Made by a program: the position numbers and the translations under genes. Under the pieces are notes generated by a model. That model was not told the DNA's origin and made no database searches. It saw only the letters and a list, made by a program, of their open reading frames with translations. A DNA stretch of 64,000 nt from Candidatus Villigracilis affinis (lineage in GTDB: Bacteria; Chloroflexota; Anaerolineae; Anaerolineales; Villigracilaceae), in NCBI GenBank assembly GCA_016718275.1, contig JADKEA010000006.1:214425-278424 (forward strand). Reading direction: 5' to 3'. This document shows, piece by piece, positions 51,214 to 60,718 of this stretch (positions are counted from its first letter, which is position 1; each line of letters opens with the position of its first letter).

Positions 51214-53628
51214 TTACACATACGCCAGTGTCTCTCTCACAGTGAGACGTGACGCTTGTTGTGCGGGATAGGCGCTTGCCGCAATCGAGCCGACAACAAT
51301 GACGGACAACCAAATGACAAGACCCATCGGTGAGACGATCAACGGCAACGGCGAGCGGAAGGACATCATCCCGATCAGATAGCCGATTCCCAACGACAGC
51401 GGAATGGACAGCGGCAATGCAATCAACCAACTCATCATGCCAATGAAGACTCCTTCGCTGATGATGTTTCGCAGAATGGTCTTTGACTTTGCTCCGATGG
51501 CACGCATCACGCCAAACTCACGCGTCCGCTCGATGACGCTGGTGCCCATGCTGGACATAAGTCCCAGTCCGCCAACTACTGCCATGACGGTTGAGATCAT
51601 CATCAGCGCAACGATGAAGATGTACACGTGACCTGAAATTGCTTCACCCAACAACGCCTCTGAAACCGCGACCTTGACGCTGACATTCCCAACCGCCAAT
51701 GCCTGCTCAATGTCACGAGTGATGGATGCCGATGACTCTTTGTCATGTTCACGCATCACAACGCGGACGGCATTCGTCAACTCAACAGGTTGGTTTGTGG
51801 CGCTGGCAAAAGTTTCAGGCAGGACATACGCCGAAGATGGGGAAAGGGTCTGTTGGATAACGCCCACAAGTCGGAAGGTTTTCACCTCACCCTCGATCAG
51901 CAATTCGATCTCATCTCCCACGTTTATTTCGGGGAAGAACGCCCTGGCATTTTGATTCAAGACAACCGCATCGGTGTCGCCCGCCTGCAAAAAGCGACCA
52001 TCAAGCAGAGGCGTTGCGATCAGATCACTCCCCAGCGGAATGGAACGAAGCGTAAAACTTCCATGACCGCCATCGGGATAAGTTCGCACGATCTCCAAAG
52101 CATCGGGGCGATTCAAAGCGGCGGGAGTCAGACTCCATGCTTCGCTTTTTTCCACGCCAGGGACGTTCGCAAGCAATGAGTCAACTTGTTCGGTGGGCAC
52201 TGGCGAATTGAATCGAATCTCCAAATCATAGTTACGGTCTGCGGCGGATTGATCGAGGGCGGCTTGCCAGCCACTGCGCACATTGATGCCCGTCATGAAC
52301 ATGGCGCCAGCGGCGGAGAGCAGACTCAACGTGAGGATCAATCGTCCACGGCGGCGGAAGGTGTTGCGCAGGGCAAGGATCAGGGTGTTGTCAAAAAACC
52401 GAATGCGGCTGAGCCAGCCGTCCCTTAAAGATGAAGCGGACGCATCACGGCTAATGCCATAATCGTTGAGAGTCTCCCGCACCGTGATGCGAGTCGCCTT
52501 GAGGATGGGATCCAGTGCAACCAACAACGGAATCAGAATGCCCATCAAAATCAAAACAAGATAGACCCACGACGGAACGACGTCGCTGTAAATTTCAAGA
52601 TTGAGAAGTTGAGCGATTACGCCCGTGAAACCACGTCCCGCCGCAATGCCCAGCGGAACGCCGATCAGCGACGCCGCAATGCCAAGCAAAACGATCAACA
52701 CAAGATACAAACCTGTGATCTGCCGTGTACGTGCGCCGATGGCTTTCATGATTCCGATCTGGCGGATCTGTTGCGCCAGCAAACCATTGATCATCGTTGC
52801 GCTGAGAATGGCGCTCAACAACAAAGCCATAAAACTGAACACAAGAAACAATGTGATCACGGACGTCATCTGACTTTGATGCGGATGCCTGCCTGGCGGC
52901 GGAATACGAATCTCGTGCACAACATAACCCCGCGCCTTCAGCCACACTGCCAACTCGCTCACCGTTGATTCGATGGCGGTCAGGTTATACGGCTCATCGC
53001 TCACGATGACCTTCAGAATATTCAACGTCTCGCCTTCGCCAAGCATCGCCAGCGTTGCAGGCGTGATGTATCCATACACCGTTTGTTCCTGCCATGCAGG
53101 TGCAAGCGCAGGGTCATGCACCGTCCCTGAAATTTTTATTTGTTGCTTCGTGCCGTTCGGCGTTTGAATTGTGATCGCATCACCGATGTTCAAATCCAAC
53201 ATCGGCAGGACTTCACGCTCGACAAGGATCGTTTGTTCCGTTGGCGGATACGCGCCCGCATCAGGAGCGACTGTGCTGACATGCGACGTTTCAAAATCTG
53301 GGACGACGAACAGCAACACGGGCATCCATTCATTGGGACCGATCTCGGCTCTCCCTCCGACCCATGAAGTTGCTTCGGCTTCCGAAATACCTTCTCTTTC
53401 GCTGACAGCTTTTACAAGGGCATCGTCCACTCGATCCAACTCGATGAATGCCGAGGCGGGATTCGTGCCGAGATAATTGCGACTCATCTCACGTCTCGCA
53501 ATGGTATAGGCGCTCAGAAATGTGCCAACGCTAAAAATGCTGACCGCAATGGCAATGACCATCATCGCCATCCGTCCTTGCGCGGACTGTAGATCACGCA
53601 ACAACTTCTTCCAACGCGGGCTGTTCAT
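51214..53628 (-). CDS. FtsX/MacB-type ABC exporter permease (two FtsX domains)
   Basis: About 804 residues starting MNSPRWKKLLRDLQSAQG. TM helix near 20-40, a large extracytoplasmic MacB-PCD-like domain, three TM helices (about 265-400) with the FtsX motif IRQIGIMKAIGARTRQI, then a second copy with TM near 435, a second outer domain and three C-terminal helices with REFGVMRAIGAKSKTIL. The start ATG at 53628 overlaps the ATPase stop by four bases. The long reading frame into the ATPase exists only because of one extra base upstream. Export of lipoproteins, peptides or antibiotics is typical of the family; substrate unknown. Confidence 0.88.
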   Translation of the reverse strand: MNSPRWKKLLRDLQSAQGRMAMMVIAIAVSIFSVGTFLSAYTIARREMSRNYLGTNPASAFIELDRVDDALVKAVSEREGISEAEATSWVGGRAEIGPNEWMPVLLFVVPDFETSHVSTVAPDAGAYPPTEQTILVEREVLPMLDLNIGDAITIQTPNGTKQQIKISGTVHDPALAPAWQEQTVYGYITPATLAMLGEGETLNILKVIVSDEPYNLTAIESTVSELAVWLKARGYVVHEIRIPPPGRHPHQSQMTSVITLFLVFSFMALLLSAILSATMINGLLAQQIRQIGIMKAIGARTRQITGLYLVLIVLLGIAASLIGVPLGIAAGRGFTGVIAQLLNLEIYSDVVPSWVYLVLILMGILIPLLVALDPILKATRITVRETLNDYGISRDASASSLRDGWLSRIRFFDNTLILALRNTFRRRGRLILTLSLLSAAGAMFMTGINVRSGWQAALDQSAADRNYDLEIRFNSPVPTEQVDSLLANVPGVEKSEAWSLTPAALNRPDALEIVRTYPDGGHGSFTLRSIPLGSDLIATPLLDGRFLQAGDTDAVVLNQNARAFFPEINVGDEIELLIEGEVKTFRLVGVIQQTLSPSSAYVLPETFASATNQPVELTNAVRVVMREHDKESSASITRDIEQALAVGNVSVKVAVSEALLGEAISGHVYIFIVALMMISTVMAVVGGLGLMSSMGTSVIERTREFGVMRAIGAKSKTILRNIISEGVFIGMMSWLIALPLSIPLSLGIGYLIGMMSFRSPLPLIVSPMGLVIWLSVIVVGSIAASAYPAQQASRLTVRETLAYV

Positions 53629-54363
53629 TTTTCCCGTCCGTTCAAAATTGAACCCTCTGCCAATGCAATAGATCGAGTAAAGTATTGCGTGAAGGTCACG
53701 TTCGTGAGTCACCATCAACACGGTCTTGCCCTCTGCGGCAAGATTCGCAAACAACTGCATGACCGCATCCGACGTGGCTGAATCGAGATTGCCTGTCGGC
53801 TCATCAGCCACGATCAACGGCGGGTCGTTCGCAAGCGAACGTGCAATGGCGGCACGTTGTTGCTGTCCACCTGAGAGGTCTGCGGGAAGTTTATCGGCTT
53901 GTTCGGCAATGCCAACTTTCTCCAGCAGAGAGATCGCACGTTCCCGTCGCTCGTTGACAGGGAACGTATTGCAAAAATCCATCGGCAGAATGATGTTCTC
54001 CGCAACGGTCAATGTAGGAAGCAGTTGAAAGAACTGAAAGACAACGCCCACATTCCGTCCACGCCAGACTGCCAACTGCTCCTGATCCATCGCATGGACA
54101 GTCGTCCCAGCCACAAACACTTCGCCCGAAGTCGGCGTGTCAATTCCTGTGATCATGTTGATGAGCGTGGACTTCCCGCTCCCCGACTTGCCAACCACCG
54201 CAACAAACTCGCCTGCGTCGGCTTGCATGTCCACTTCTTTGAGCGCCAGGAACTTCCCTGCGGCGACGTTATAAGCCTTGGAGACTTTTCTCAACTCGAT
54301 GAGATGATTCTCCACGAGCGGCTGAACCATCACTTGATTTTTACTTGCTAAACTTGTTACCAT
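53625..54363 (-). CDS. LolD/MacB-type ABC ATPase, apparent frameshift near its end
   Basis: About 245 residues. Walker A GKSGSGKST, Q-loop VVFQFFQLLPTLTV, signature LSGGQQQRAAIARSLA, Walker B LIVADEPTGNLDS, switch His in MVTHERD. After THERD the frame as read is senseless and joins the permease gene; one base out the expected end appears (FTQYFTRSIALAEGSILNGR, then EK and stop TGA 53625-53627). Removing one of the two G at 53694-53695 (plus strand) restores two separate, ATGA-overlapping genes. AAGGAG lies about ten bases before the ATG. Confidence 0.85.
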
Positions 54364-54402
54364 TTTTGATTTTCTCCTTTTCTTCTAAAAGAATTTGATG
54401 TA

Positions 54403-54431
54403 CACTATATATGTTTCTGAACACCATGTTC
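54403..54431 (-). promoter_or_regulatory. Candidate promoter and TetR-type operator of the ABC exporter
   Basis: Minus-strand TATAGT (54404-54409) as -10 and an inverted repeat GAACA-CCA-TGTTC (54419-54431) in the spacer/-35 position. A divergent TetR gene lies 200 bases away. Weak, positional evidence only. Confidence 0.3.
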
Positions 54432-54526
54432 GGTTATACAGATGTAGCAAAAAGATGTCAACAACCAATGTGTTGAAATCCGTACGTTATTGAACATTGA
54501 GGAGCGATTTGTTCAGGATTTTTTAA

Positions 54527-54600
54527 ACACAAAGGGCACAACGGTCACGAAGGAATAAAACCGAAAGGGTATAAAGCCTTTCCCCTTTGTGTACTTCGTG
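54527..54600. repeat. Crossed inverted repeats in front of the tetR gene
   Basis: ACACAAAGGG (54527-54536) pairs with CCCTTTGTGT (54583-54592), while CACGAAG (54546-54552) pairs with CTTCGTG (54594-54600), crossing the first pair. The wording resembles dispersed intergenic repeats seen in many genomes. Confidence 0.4.
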
Positions 54601-54626
54601 TACTTAGTGGTGAAAAGGAAATTACC

Positions 54627-55184
54627 ATGCCAAAAAAAGTCAAACCCGAAGACCGCCGCATCCAGCGGACACGACAGTCACTGCAAACAGCCTTGAGTGA
54701 ATTGATAGTGGAAAAGGGATATGAAAAGGTTACAGTGCAGGATGTAATAGACCGTGCCAATGTGGGACGCTCCACGTTCTATGCACACTTTGAAAGTCTG
54801 GATCAACTCCTCCTCAGCGGCTTTGAACCCCTGCGCATGCAGTTCGAGGATTTCTTATCGGGAACAACCTTTGATATCGAAAGTCCCTGGGCGTTGAGTC
54901 TTGCCATGTTCCAGCAGGTGCAAAAACAAAAAGGAGGCTACATCACATTGACGCACATCCAGAAATTCTTACATGGATACCTGCTCGATCATTTGAAACA
55001 GGGTCTGCCAAAAAGAAACAAAAATATCCCGCCTGAATTATTGGCACACTATGTCGCTAGTACGTTTATTGCCTTGATGACCTGGTGGATCGACAACAAC
55101 TATCCCATCCCTGCTGAAAAGATGAATGAGATTTACCGTCAACTCGTGGAGCCTGGAACGATGGCGATCATGATGGGAGCATAA
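54627..55184 (+). CDS. TetR/AcrR-family transcriptional regulator
   Basis: 185 residues. N-terminal TetR HTH (about 14-60) with TRQSLQTALSELIVEKGYEK and VTVQDVIDRANVGRSTFYAH; the C-terminal domain resembles the DUF/TetR_C group with WWIDNNYPIPAEKMNEIYRQ near the end. AAAAGGAA precedes the ATG. It is divergent from the FtsX-type ABC operon and is its likely repressor; the ligand is unknown. Confidence 0.92.
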   Translation: MPKKVKPEDRRIQRTRQSLQTALSELIVEKGYEKVTVQDVIDRANVGRSTFYAHFESLDQLLLSGFEPLRMQFEDFLSGTTFDIESPWALSLAMFQQVQKQKGGYITLTHIQKFLHGYLLDHLKQGLPKRNKNIPPELLAHYVASTFIALMTWWIDNNYPIPAEKMNEIYRQLVEPGTMAIMMGA

Positions 55185-55243
55185 AAGGACGTGTAAATAA
55201 TGCTCGTCTTTCTCGAAATTATGTACACATCCGATCGGACATA

Positions 55244-55294
55244 CTGTCCAAGTGGATAGTGTAGACTCCCTCAATGACAGGGGAGTCTTTTGTT
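55244..55294 (+). terminator. Bipartite terminator repeat, copy C
   Basis: CTGTCC (55244-55249)/GGATAG (55254-55259), then AGACTCCC (55263-55270)/GGGAGTCT (55281-55288) and T run. It follows the tetR gene. Confidence 0.82.
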
Positions 55295-55336
55295 TGGATA
55301 CTATACAATAAAAGCATAAATAGGAAAGGAAAACCC

Positions 55337-56092
55337 ATGCAAATCACCACCCAACCCAGTTCGATCCCGATCTCAAACGCCAAGGCAAGCTTCCGTCCCT
55401 GGCTCATGCTCATCTCGCGCTCCGTGCTGTTCATCCTCTTTCAAGCCTTGATCGCGCTGATTCTCTTCGCAACAGGCACAGCTTCCGCCTGGGATGAATC
55501 CGCCCGCTGGTGGACGTTCACAGCATTCCTCACCAACTTCGTATCCATCTATTTGCTCGTGCGTCTTTACAATGCGGAAGGAAAAGGTTATTTCGATGTT
55601 ATACACTTTTCACGTGAGACATGGAAAAAGGACCTGGCTTGGTTCTTCGGCTCAAGCCTCATCGGTTTGCCCATCGGAGCCTTGCCAATGACCGTACTAG
55701 CCGCCGCGCTTTTTGGTGACGCCATGACACCTACCACCATGATGTTTCGTCCATTACCAACCTGGGCATTTTTGTTGAGCTTTCTTTTCCCGCTTACCAT
55801 TGCCTTCGCAGAATTACCCACCTATTTTGGTTATGTCATGCCGCGTCTCGAAGCACGCCTTAAGAATGGCTGGCTCGCATGGCTTATCGCGTCCTTCTTT
55901 CTCGGCGCGCAGCATATGTTCCTGCCGCTTATCCTCGATGGTCGCTTCATCCTATGGCGTTTGGGAATGTATCTGCCCTTCGCTCTCTTTGTAGGTCTTG
56001 TCATCAAACTCCGCCCGACACTTTTGCCTTACTTAATGATCCTCCATGCATTGATGGATCTCTCGGCTGTTGCTGTTTATTTGACGATATAA
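55337..56092 (+). CDS. CPBP-like membrane protein with degenerate active site
   Basis: About 251 residues, seven or eight TM helices. The positions of the CPBP motifs can be followed (AFAELPTYFGYVMPRLEA for EExxxR, AQHMFLPLILDG and LMILHALMDLSAV for the His motifs), but the second Glu and the Arg of motif 1 are replaced, so protease activity is doubtful. AAAGGA precedes the ATG at 55337. It probably shares ancestry with the other CPBP genes in this region. Confidence 0.65.
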   Translation: MQITTQPSSIPISNAKASFRPWLMLISRSVLFILFQALIALILFATGTASAWDESARWWTFTAFLTNFVSIYLLVRLYNAEGKGYFDVIHFSRETWKKDLAWFFGSSLIGLPIGALPMTVLAAALFGDAMTPTTMMFRPLPTWAFLLSFLFPLTIAFAELPTYFGYVMPRLEARLKNGWLAWLIASFFLGAQHMFLPLILDGRFILWRLGMYLPFALFVGLVIKLRPTLLPYLMILHALMDLSAVAVYLTI

Positions 56093-56174
56093 CCCCGTCT
56101 CTTTCTTAACTGACAACTGACTCTACTTAACGAACAGGAGCGAACGCTGAGTCCGTCCTGTCCCGGAAACATCT

Positions 56175-56756
56175 TTACATCGCCCCAAAACTTTCCTCCA
56201 CGAGCCATCCCAAACTGATTTCCATTCTTTCCAGCCGTACCTTTGCGATCTCTTTTGCACGCGGAATGGTAAACCGACCTTGGATATCATTTCGTCGTGA
56301 AAGGATGCGTTTATAACAAGTCTCCACATTCTTGGGACCTCGCGCAAAGTCACGCGCCATGCCCATCATGCCGAGGAACTCAAGCATGTCCGCTTCACGC
56401 AATAACAACGCCTCATTGGATTTCGTCGGGCGCATGTCGCGATAATCATGCAATTCAATCGTCTCGAGCAGGGTTTCCTTTTGATCCGCTGTCAGGGGCA
56501 GACGATGCAAAATCTCAGATTCAACCACCTGTCGGGAACGAACCGCATGTTCCACATCCTTTTGGATGTACTTTGGGAACGCGCCCCAATCGTGCATATA
56601 CGTCGCCAACCCCATCACATGCGAATCGTAAGGGATGTCTGCGCTGATTAGTTTGACGAGTTCGATCAAGCGTTTCGCATGAGCCACCGCCCAATCCTCC
56701 CCAACCTGCATGGTCATTTGGATAATGTCATCGAAGGAAATCAAGTTTTCTATCAA
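56175..56756 (-). CDS. HD-domain phosphohydrolase-like protein
   Basis: 193 residues, soluble, helical. The HD pattern shows His in VAHAKRLIELVK, the His-Asp pair in ATYMHDWGAFPK and further acids in TIELHDYRDM and LREADMLEFLG. HD proteins hydrolyse phosphate esters or nucleotides with divalent metals. No other domain; substrate cannot be told. It follows the Cys-rich gene at 56773 by 16 bases. Confidence 0.8.
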   Translation of the reverse strand: MIENLISFDDIIQMTMQVGEDWAVAHAKRLIELVKLISADIPYDSHVMGLATYMHDWGAFPKYIQKDVEHAVRSRQVVESEILHRLPLTADQKETLLETIELHDYRDMRPTKSNEALLLREADMLEFLGMMGMARDFARGPKNVETCYKRILSRRNDIQGRFTIPRAKEIAKVRLERMEISLGWLVEESFGAM

Positions 56757-56772
56757 TTTGTCTACTCTTTAA

Positions 56773-57276
56773 TCAATGAGTGGTCATGATTGAAAGCATG
56801 AATAGACGGTCTCGCAATCCAACCTGCCTGATCCATCTTTCCACCAACACCTGTCCATCAGGTGTCTTCCAATCCTTTTCGAGAGCGGCGTGACACTTGA
56901 GCCCGAGTCCGCGCCGCTCATGATGGCAAAAGCGACATTCCAATGGCTGATGACCTGTGCCATATAGTTCGCAACGATCCTCTTTCAGAAAGGTACAGCC
57001 GTTCCTTGAGAATTGTTCTGTTGCATAAAACTTTTCACATCCCTTGAACGCTGGCGACAACACACCAAAGGTCAATTCGGGAGCAATCTCCAGCATCATG
57101 CGATTCCCATACCCCGCCTCCATTGCGCGGGATGCTTCTTCAACCGTCCACCAGCCAGGGCGGGCACAATAAGCCAGGCAGATCTTACATCCACACGGCT
57201 TGGAGGGTGGATATTTTTGATTGAGAGTCAATTGAAGTTCCTTGATGATTACAGATAGTTCTACCAAAAGAGTCAC
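56773..57276 (-). CDS. Cys-rich YkgJ-like metal-cluster protein
   Basis: About 167 residues, soluble. Many Cys: KPCGCKICLAYCARPGWW, FKGCEKFY, NGCTFLKEDRCELYG and PLECRFCHHERRGLG, in a spacing like YkgJ-type (UPF0153) zinc- or Fe-S-binding proteins. The start is uncertain because the frame stays open upstream into the CPBP gene end; GTG at 57276 is used, TTG at 57267 is possible. Function unknown. Confidence 0.65.
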   Translation of the reverse strand: MTLLVELSVIIKELQLTLNQKYPPSKPCGCKICLAYCARPGWWTVEEASRAMEAGYGNRMMLEIAPELTFGVLSPAFKGCEKFYATEQFSRNGCTFLKEDRCELYGTGHQPLECRFCHHERRGLGLKCHAALEKDWKTPDGQVLVERWIRQVGLRDRLFMLSIMTTH

Positions 57277-57301
57277 TTTTTCATCGGTGGCCTTCTGGTT
57301 T

Positions 57302-58126
57302 TTACGATGTCTGTGAACCGGAGCGGCGAATGAATAGCCAGATGAAAACCGCCGCAAGGATGGCCAGCCCGGTGCTGATCGCCGTCCAAGTAATTTCTTC
57401 GGCGGCTGTTGAATATGTTTGCCCGAAGATCAACGCGCTGGACGAAATACTGGCGTGCATGAAGTAAGCGAGCAACAGGCTGCCCTGTGTTCGTTCATAG
57501 ACCCAGGTGATGATGAATGACCAGGCAGTTAACAGGACAGGACCAAGCAAGGTGATCAACACCAGAGATTCAAAGCCTCTGCCGCCAAGCGCGAAGTAGT
57601 CCGCGTAACCGTGCCACAATCCGCCCCAGATTAAACCCAACAACAGGGTCGCAACTGTCGGAGAGTAACGTTTAAGCAGATGCGGGAGGAGAAAGCCGCG
57701 CCAGCCGAATTCTTCCATCAGCCCGGCGACGAGTCCCAGGGCGATGCCGGGACCAAGCAGGTTCACCATCGCTTCAGTATCGACGGGGTAGCCTGCCAGC
57801 CAACGAAGGAGTGGAGTCAACGCTGTCACAGCAGGGATAACCAACAGAGCGAGCCACCAGCTTCCCACACGTCCGATGCGCACCCTGTCCCACAAAGCTT
57901 GCAGTCCTTCACGTCCGTAGACCAGCCATGTGGTAAACAGGCCGCTGAGCGAAGGTCCAAACCCACCCAGCACAACAAAGAGGAATGAAATTGGCGGAGC
58001 GGACTTCATCAATTCGCCGGGTTTGATATACAGGAATAAAAACGACCAGATGCCAAACGACCAGACCATCGTCAGGATGATGTAGGTGAGAATGGGATGA
58101 CGGGATGCCCAAGTTTTGAGATTCAT
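57302..58126 (-). CDS. CPBP-family intramembrane metalloprotease
   Basis: 274 residues, about eight TM helices. The motif set is complete: EEFGWRGFLLPHLL (EExxxR), GLIWGGLWHGYAD and YFMHASISSSAL for the His ligands. AAAGGAGTC precedes the ATG. It is one of several such genes on this strand, separated from the next upstream gene by terminator copy D. Family roles are processing of membrane peptides or self-immunity; no precursor peptide was seen next to it. Confidence 0.9.
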   Translation of the reverse strand: MNLKTWASRHPILTYIILTMVWSFGIWSFLFLYIKPGELMKSAPPISFLFVVLGGFGPSLSGLFTTWLVYGREGLQALWDRVRIGRVGSWWLALLVIPAVTALTPLLRWLAGYPVDTEAMVNLLGPGIALGLVAGLMEEFGWRGFLLPHLLKRYSPTVATLLLGLIWGGLWHGYADYFALGGRGFESLVLITLLGPVLLTAWSFIITWVYERTQGSLLLAYFMHASISSSALIFGQTYSTAAEEITWTAISTGLAILAAVFIWLFIRRSGSQTS

Positions 58127-58173
58127 GTTTGACTCCTTTGATTTGTATTTTCAAGCATATGATAGCGACAGGG

Positions 58174-58225
58174 AACAACAAACTCCCCCGTCGCTGGGGG
58201 AGTTTGTGACTGTCCGATTGGACAG
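58174..58225 (-). terminator. Bipartite terminator repeat, copy D
   Basis: Minus orientation: CTGTCC/GGACAG (58210-58215/58220-58225) one base after the stop at 58227, then a 12-bp stem (58178-58189/58196-58207) with core ACTCCCCC/GGGGGAGT. Confidence 0.88.
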
Positions 58226-58226
58226 G

Positions 58227-58994
58227 TTATATTTCCTTCACATTTTGATTGTGCTTTCTCTGGTAACGCGCCGCAAGCCAAATCAAGAACCACATTAAGA
58301 TCAATACTTCGATGAAGCCCAGCCCGGCAAGCAAGGGCAGTGACAACCCATCCTTTATCAGGGTGACGAGTTGTCCCATTGGCTGAAAAACGGGCCAAAG
58401 CATGAATACATTTTTCGTGATCCGAAACGCGATGGCATACATCACGCCGATGAAGAACAGAAATACCATCTCACTGGCGGGCATTCCATAGCCAATGTGA
58501 TATGCCGCATACAGTGCGGAGCCCAAAATCAGCGCGGGAAGGAAGCCAAAGGCTTCTTCCAAACGCAGCAAGACCCACCCGCGCCAATAAATAGCTTCAA
58601 AGAGACCGATGGCTAAGGAAAGAGCGACCAAAGGAAGAAGACTTTCCAATGTGGGTATCTTCAATCCACGGTAAGCGCCAGAAAATTGAAGTACAGCAAA
58701 AATTAATTGAAGGGTAATGCTCACACCGAGACGCTCTCGCGTAAGTCCCAAGTCAGAAACCGGTCGCTTCCTTATAACAACAGTCCAATACAGCGGTATA
58801 CCTACGCCAATTAGTGTTGCGCCCAACACAGCATATAAACCGAAGTACGCCATCCCACCAGCTACTGTAGAACCAACGACGAAGGTCGCAGTGTAAAGGG
58901 CTGTCACCACTAAAACCCATGAGAGCACAACAGCTATCAGGTCTTTGTTGGGACGCCAGTATATTGCAAAAATGGACAATAATTTTTTTGACAT
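58227..58994 (-). CDS. CPBP-like membrane protein, motif 1 second Glu replaced
   Basis: About 255 residues, eight TM helices. CPBP motif 1 reads FEAIYWRGWVLLRLEE: the first Glu and the Arg are kept, the second Glu is Ala. Motif 2 is AAYHIGYG. The ATG at 58994 (MSKKLLS) with AGGA upstream is chosen; a longer frame to 59048 would overlap the next gene. Activity uncertain. Confidence 0.72.
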   Translation of the reverse strand: MSKKLLSIFAIYWRPNKDLIAVVLSWVLVVTALYTATFVVGSTVAGGMAYFGLYAVLGATLIGVGIPLYWTVVIRKRPVSDLGLTRERLGVSITLQLIFAVLQFSGAYRGLKIPTLESLLPLVALSLAIGLFEAIYWRGWVLLRLEEAFGFLPALILGSALYAAYHIGYGMPASEMVFLFFIGVMYAIAFRITKNVFMLWPVFQPMGQLVTLIKDGLSLPLLAGLGFIEVLILMWFLIWLAARYQRKHNQNVKEI

Positions 58995-59010
58995 GAGATT
59001 ATCCTGTCGA

Positions 59011-59676
59011 TCAATGCGGCGGAAGTTGTATAACCGAAGCTGGCCCATGCAGGACGGCAGCGATATGCATTGCGATGTGGCTAAAGATCGCTGCCAATGG
59101 ATTATTGGTAATCAAATAGCCCAGCGTCATGGCAGTATTTCCAATCACAGGACCAAACAAACCTGTGCTACGATATTCGGGATAGCCAAGATGATAGGCT
59201 GCCGTCACTAACACGCTGGCGAGTACGGCAATTATTCCAACGAGAATCTTGCCCTGCCAGTTTCCAGTCCACTCCAACAGGGTAAATGCCTGCCAGATGG
59301 CAAGCACAGGAAGGACAGTAAGCAACAATGCGTCCATCAACCCATACACAACGCCCGACCATAACAAATCAAAAGCCAACACGAAACCTTCCGACCTTGG
59401 AGAGACTGGTTGTGAAAGAACATTTTTGACGGTGAATAGAGTCAACAAGACCGCACCGACCAAGCCCCAAACCCAGTTATGCCGAATTATTTCGCTGATG
59501 GAAGTTCCGCTCCAGCGAATGTAGGCATAAAAGAACAAACCAGATAAACCAACATATGGGATTAGGTATAGATTGCGCGGCAGACTTAATATCCCTGAAA
59601 AAATCATCGAAATGGCAAAACCCAAAACACCAGCAGCAACAACCCAACCAAGATAAACGTACCAGACTTTGTTCAT
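59011..59676 (-). CDS. Multi-TM protein, remote CPBP-like
   Basis: 221 residues, about six or seven TM helices. His-containing helix YHLGYPEYRS and C-terminal IAMHIAAVLHG sit where CPBP motifs 2-4 would be, but the Glu pair is missing (YGLMDALLLTVLPV), so it is at best a remote, inactive relative. AGGAG precedes the ATG. It is 16 bases before the next CPBP-like gene, without a repeat element between them, suggesting one transcript. Confidence 0.6.
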   Translation of the reverse strand: MNKVWYVYLGWVVAAGVLGFAISMIFSGILSLPRNLYLIPYVGLSGLFFYAYIRWSGTSISEIIRHNWVWGLVGAVLLTLFTVKNVLSQPVSPRSEGFVLAFDLLWSGVVYGLMDALLLTVLPVLAIWQAFTLLEWTGNWQGKILVGIIAVLASVLVTAAYHLGYPEYRSTGLFGPVIGNTAMTLGYLITNNPLAAIFSHIAMHIAAVLHGPASVIQLPPH

Positions 59677-59721
59677 GTTATTTTCTCCTGTTCAAGATGT
59701 TTTCATCTTACGTTCACCAAT

Positions 59722-59771
59722 ATAAAAACTCCCCCGTCGCTGGGGGAGTTTGTGACTGTCCAAGTGGATAG
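59722..59771 (-). terminator. Bipartite terminator repeat, copy E
   Basis: Minus orientation: CTATCC/GGACAG (59756-59761/59766-59771), two bases after the stop at 59774; then AAACTCCCCC/GGGGGAGTTT (59726-59735/59742-59751). Confidence 0.88.
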
Positions 59772-59773
59772 GG

Positions 59774-60673
59774 TTAGGTGAGGTTGGTCTTGGCGGGCAC
59801 AAACCATGCGCACAGCGCACCAAAAATCCCAGTCGAGATTGAGACCTCCCAGAAATGACCCAGGCTGACCGCGGCGGGCATGAGCGGGTTGGCAAATGCC
59901 AATTGAGCTGTTGGCAAGAGAGCGAGAGCAAGAGCGGAAAGGACGATCAATTCGACCCGTTTGCCGGAGAAACCCATGAACAGCGGTACCAGGCACAACA
60001 TCCACAAAGTGCCGCGGAAATATTGAAAGGCGGGGAACTCAGGCTTTGCCATTGCAGTCAATCCCCATTGCTCGAAAAAGCCGTTCAGTTCAGCGGGACC
60101 ACCATAGAACAGGCGCAATTCTTTCACTTGCCAAGCAATAAAATAACCAGCCAACATATAAAGAATAATATACACAACTGACAACCATGCGCCTTGCTTG
60201 ACAGCATTGTCTGTTGTGACAGTGAAGTTCGATTCGGGCCGCGTCTTTTTAGAAAAGCCGCCGACAATCCATGTCACCAGCACGGAGAGTAACACGGATG
60301 TGATCAAGCCGCGAAAAACCAAATTATAGATTTGGAAGTTGTTGTGTAGAAGCGGAAAGGCGGACATGAAATATCCCGTCTCGATCTGGGTCATGAAGAC
60401 CTGTGCGCCGAATGACAGAACGAATAACTGCCCAACCATTATCAGCCCGCGAAAACTGGAACGGCGCGCCGCCCAGACCAGGATCACAGCATTGATGACG
60501 GCATTGAATAGGAACGCCATCGGTGTGGAAAGAAATCCACTGGCAGTAGTGCTTGCCGCCATAATCTCTGGCGAAAGCGGGGAAAGCATATTAGCAATGA
60601 CCAGACTAAATACAAACGCCAGCATTGCGCCAAGCCCTTGAAGAATGATTTTGAGAATGGGTTTGATGGACAT
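59774..60673 (-). CDS. Multi-TM membrane protein of unknown family
   Basis: 299 residues, seven to eight TM helices, no CPBP motif and no other domain recognised. Features seen: an early Pro/Ser/Thr stretch between the first two helices (LSPLSPEIMAASTTASGFLS), a basic loop (FSKKTRPESNF) in the middle and a hydrophobic C-terminus. AAAGGAG precedes the ATG. Terminator copy E follows its stop by two bases and copy F ends the preceding gene, so it is a monocistronic unit. Confidence 0.7.
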   Translation of the reverse strand: MSIKPILKIILQGLGAMLAFVFSLVIANMLSPLSPEIMAASTTASGFLSTPMAFLFNAVINAVILVWAARRSSFRGLIMVGQLFVLSFGAQVFMTQIETGYFMSAFPLLHNNFQIYNLVFRGLITSVLLSVLVTWIVGGFSKKTRPESNFTVTTDNAVKQGAWLSVVYIILYMLAGYFIAWQVKELRLFYGGPAELNGFFEQWGLTAMAKPEFPAFQYFRGTLWMLCLVPLFMGFSGKRVELIVLSALALALLPTAQLAFANPLMPAAVSLGHFWEVSISTGIFGALCAWFVPAKTNLT

Positions 60674-60718
60674 GTCTTTTTCTCCTTTTTGATTGTCTTC
60701 ATCTTACTCATATCGAAA

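Noticed and set aside
51214..54363. A single 1049-residue ABC fusion protein
   Set aside because: The join is senseless in this frame, and natural ATPase end and permease start are found one base out.
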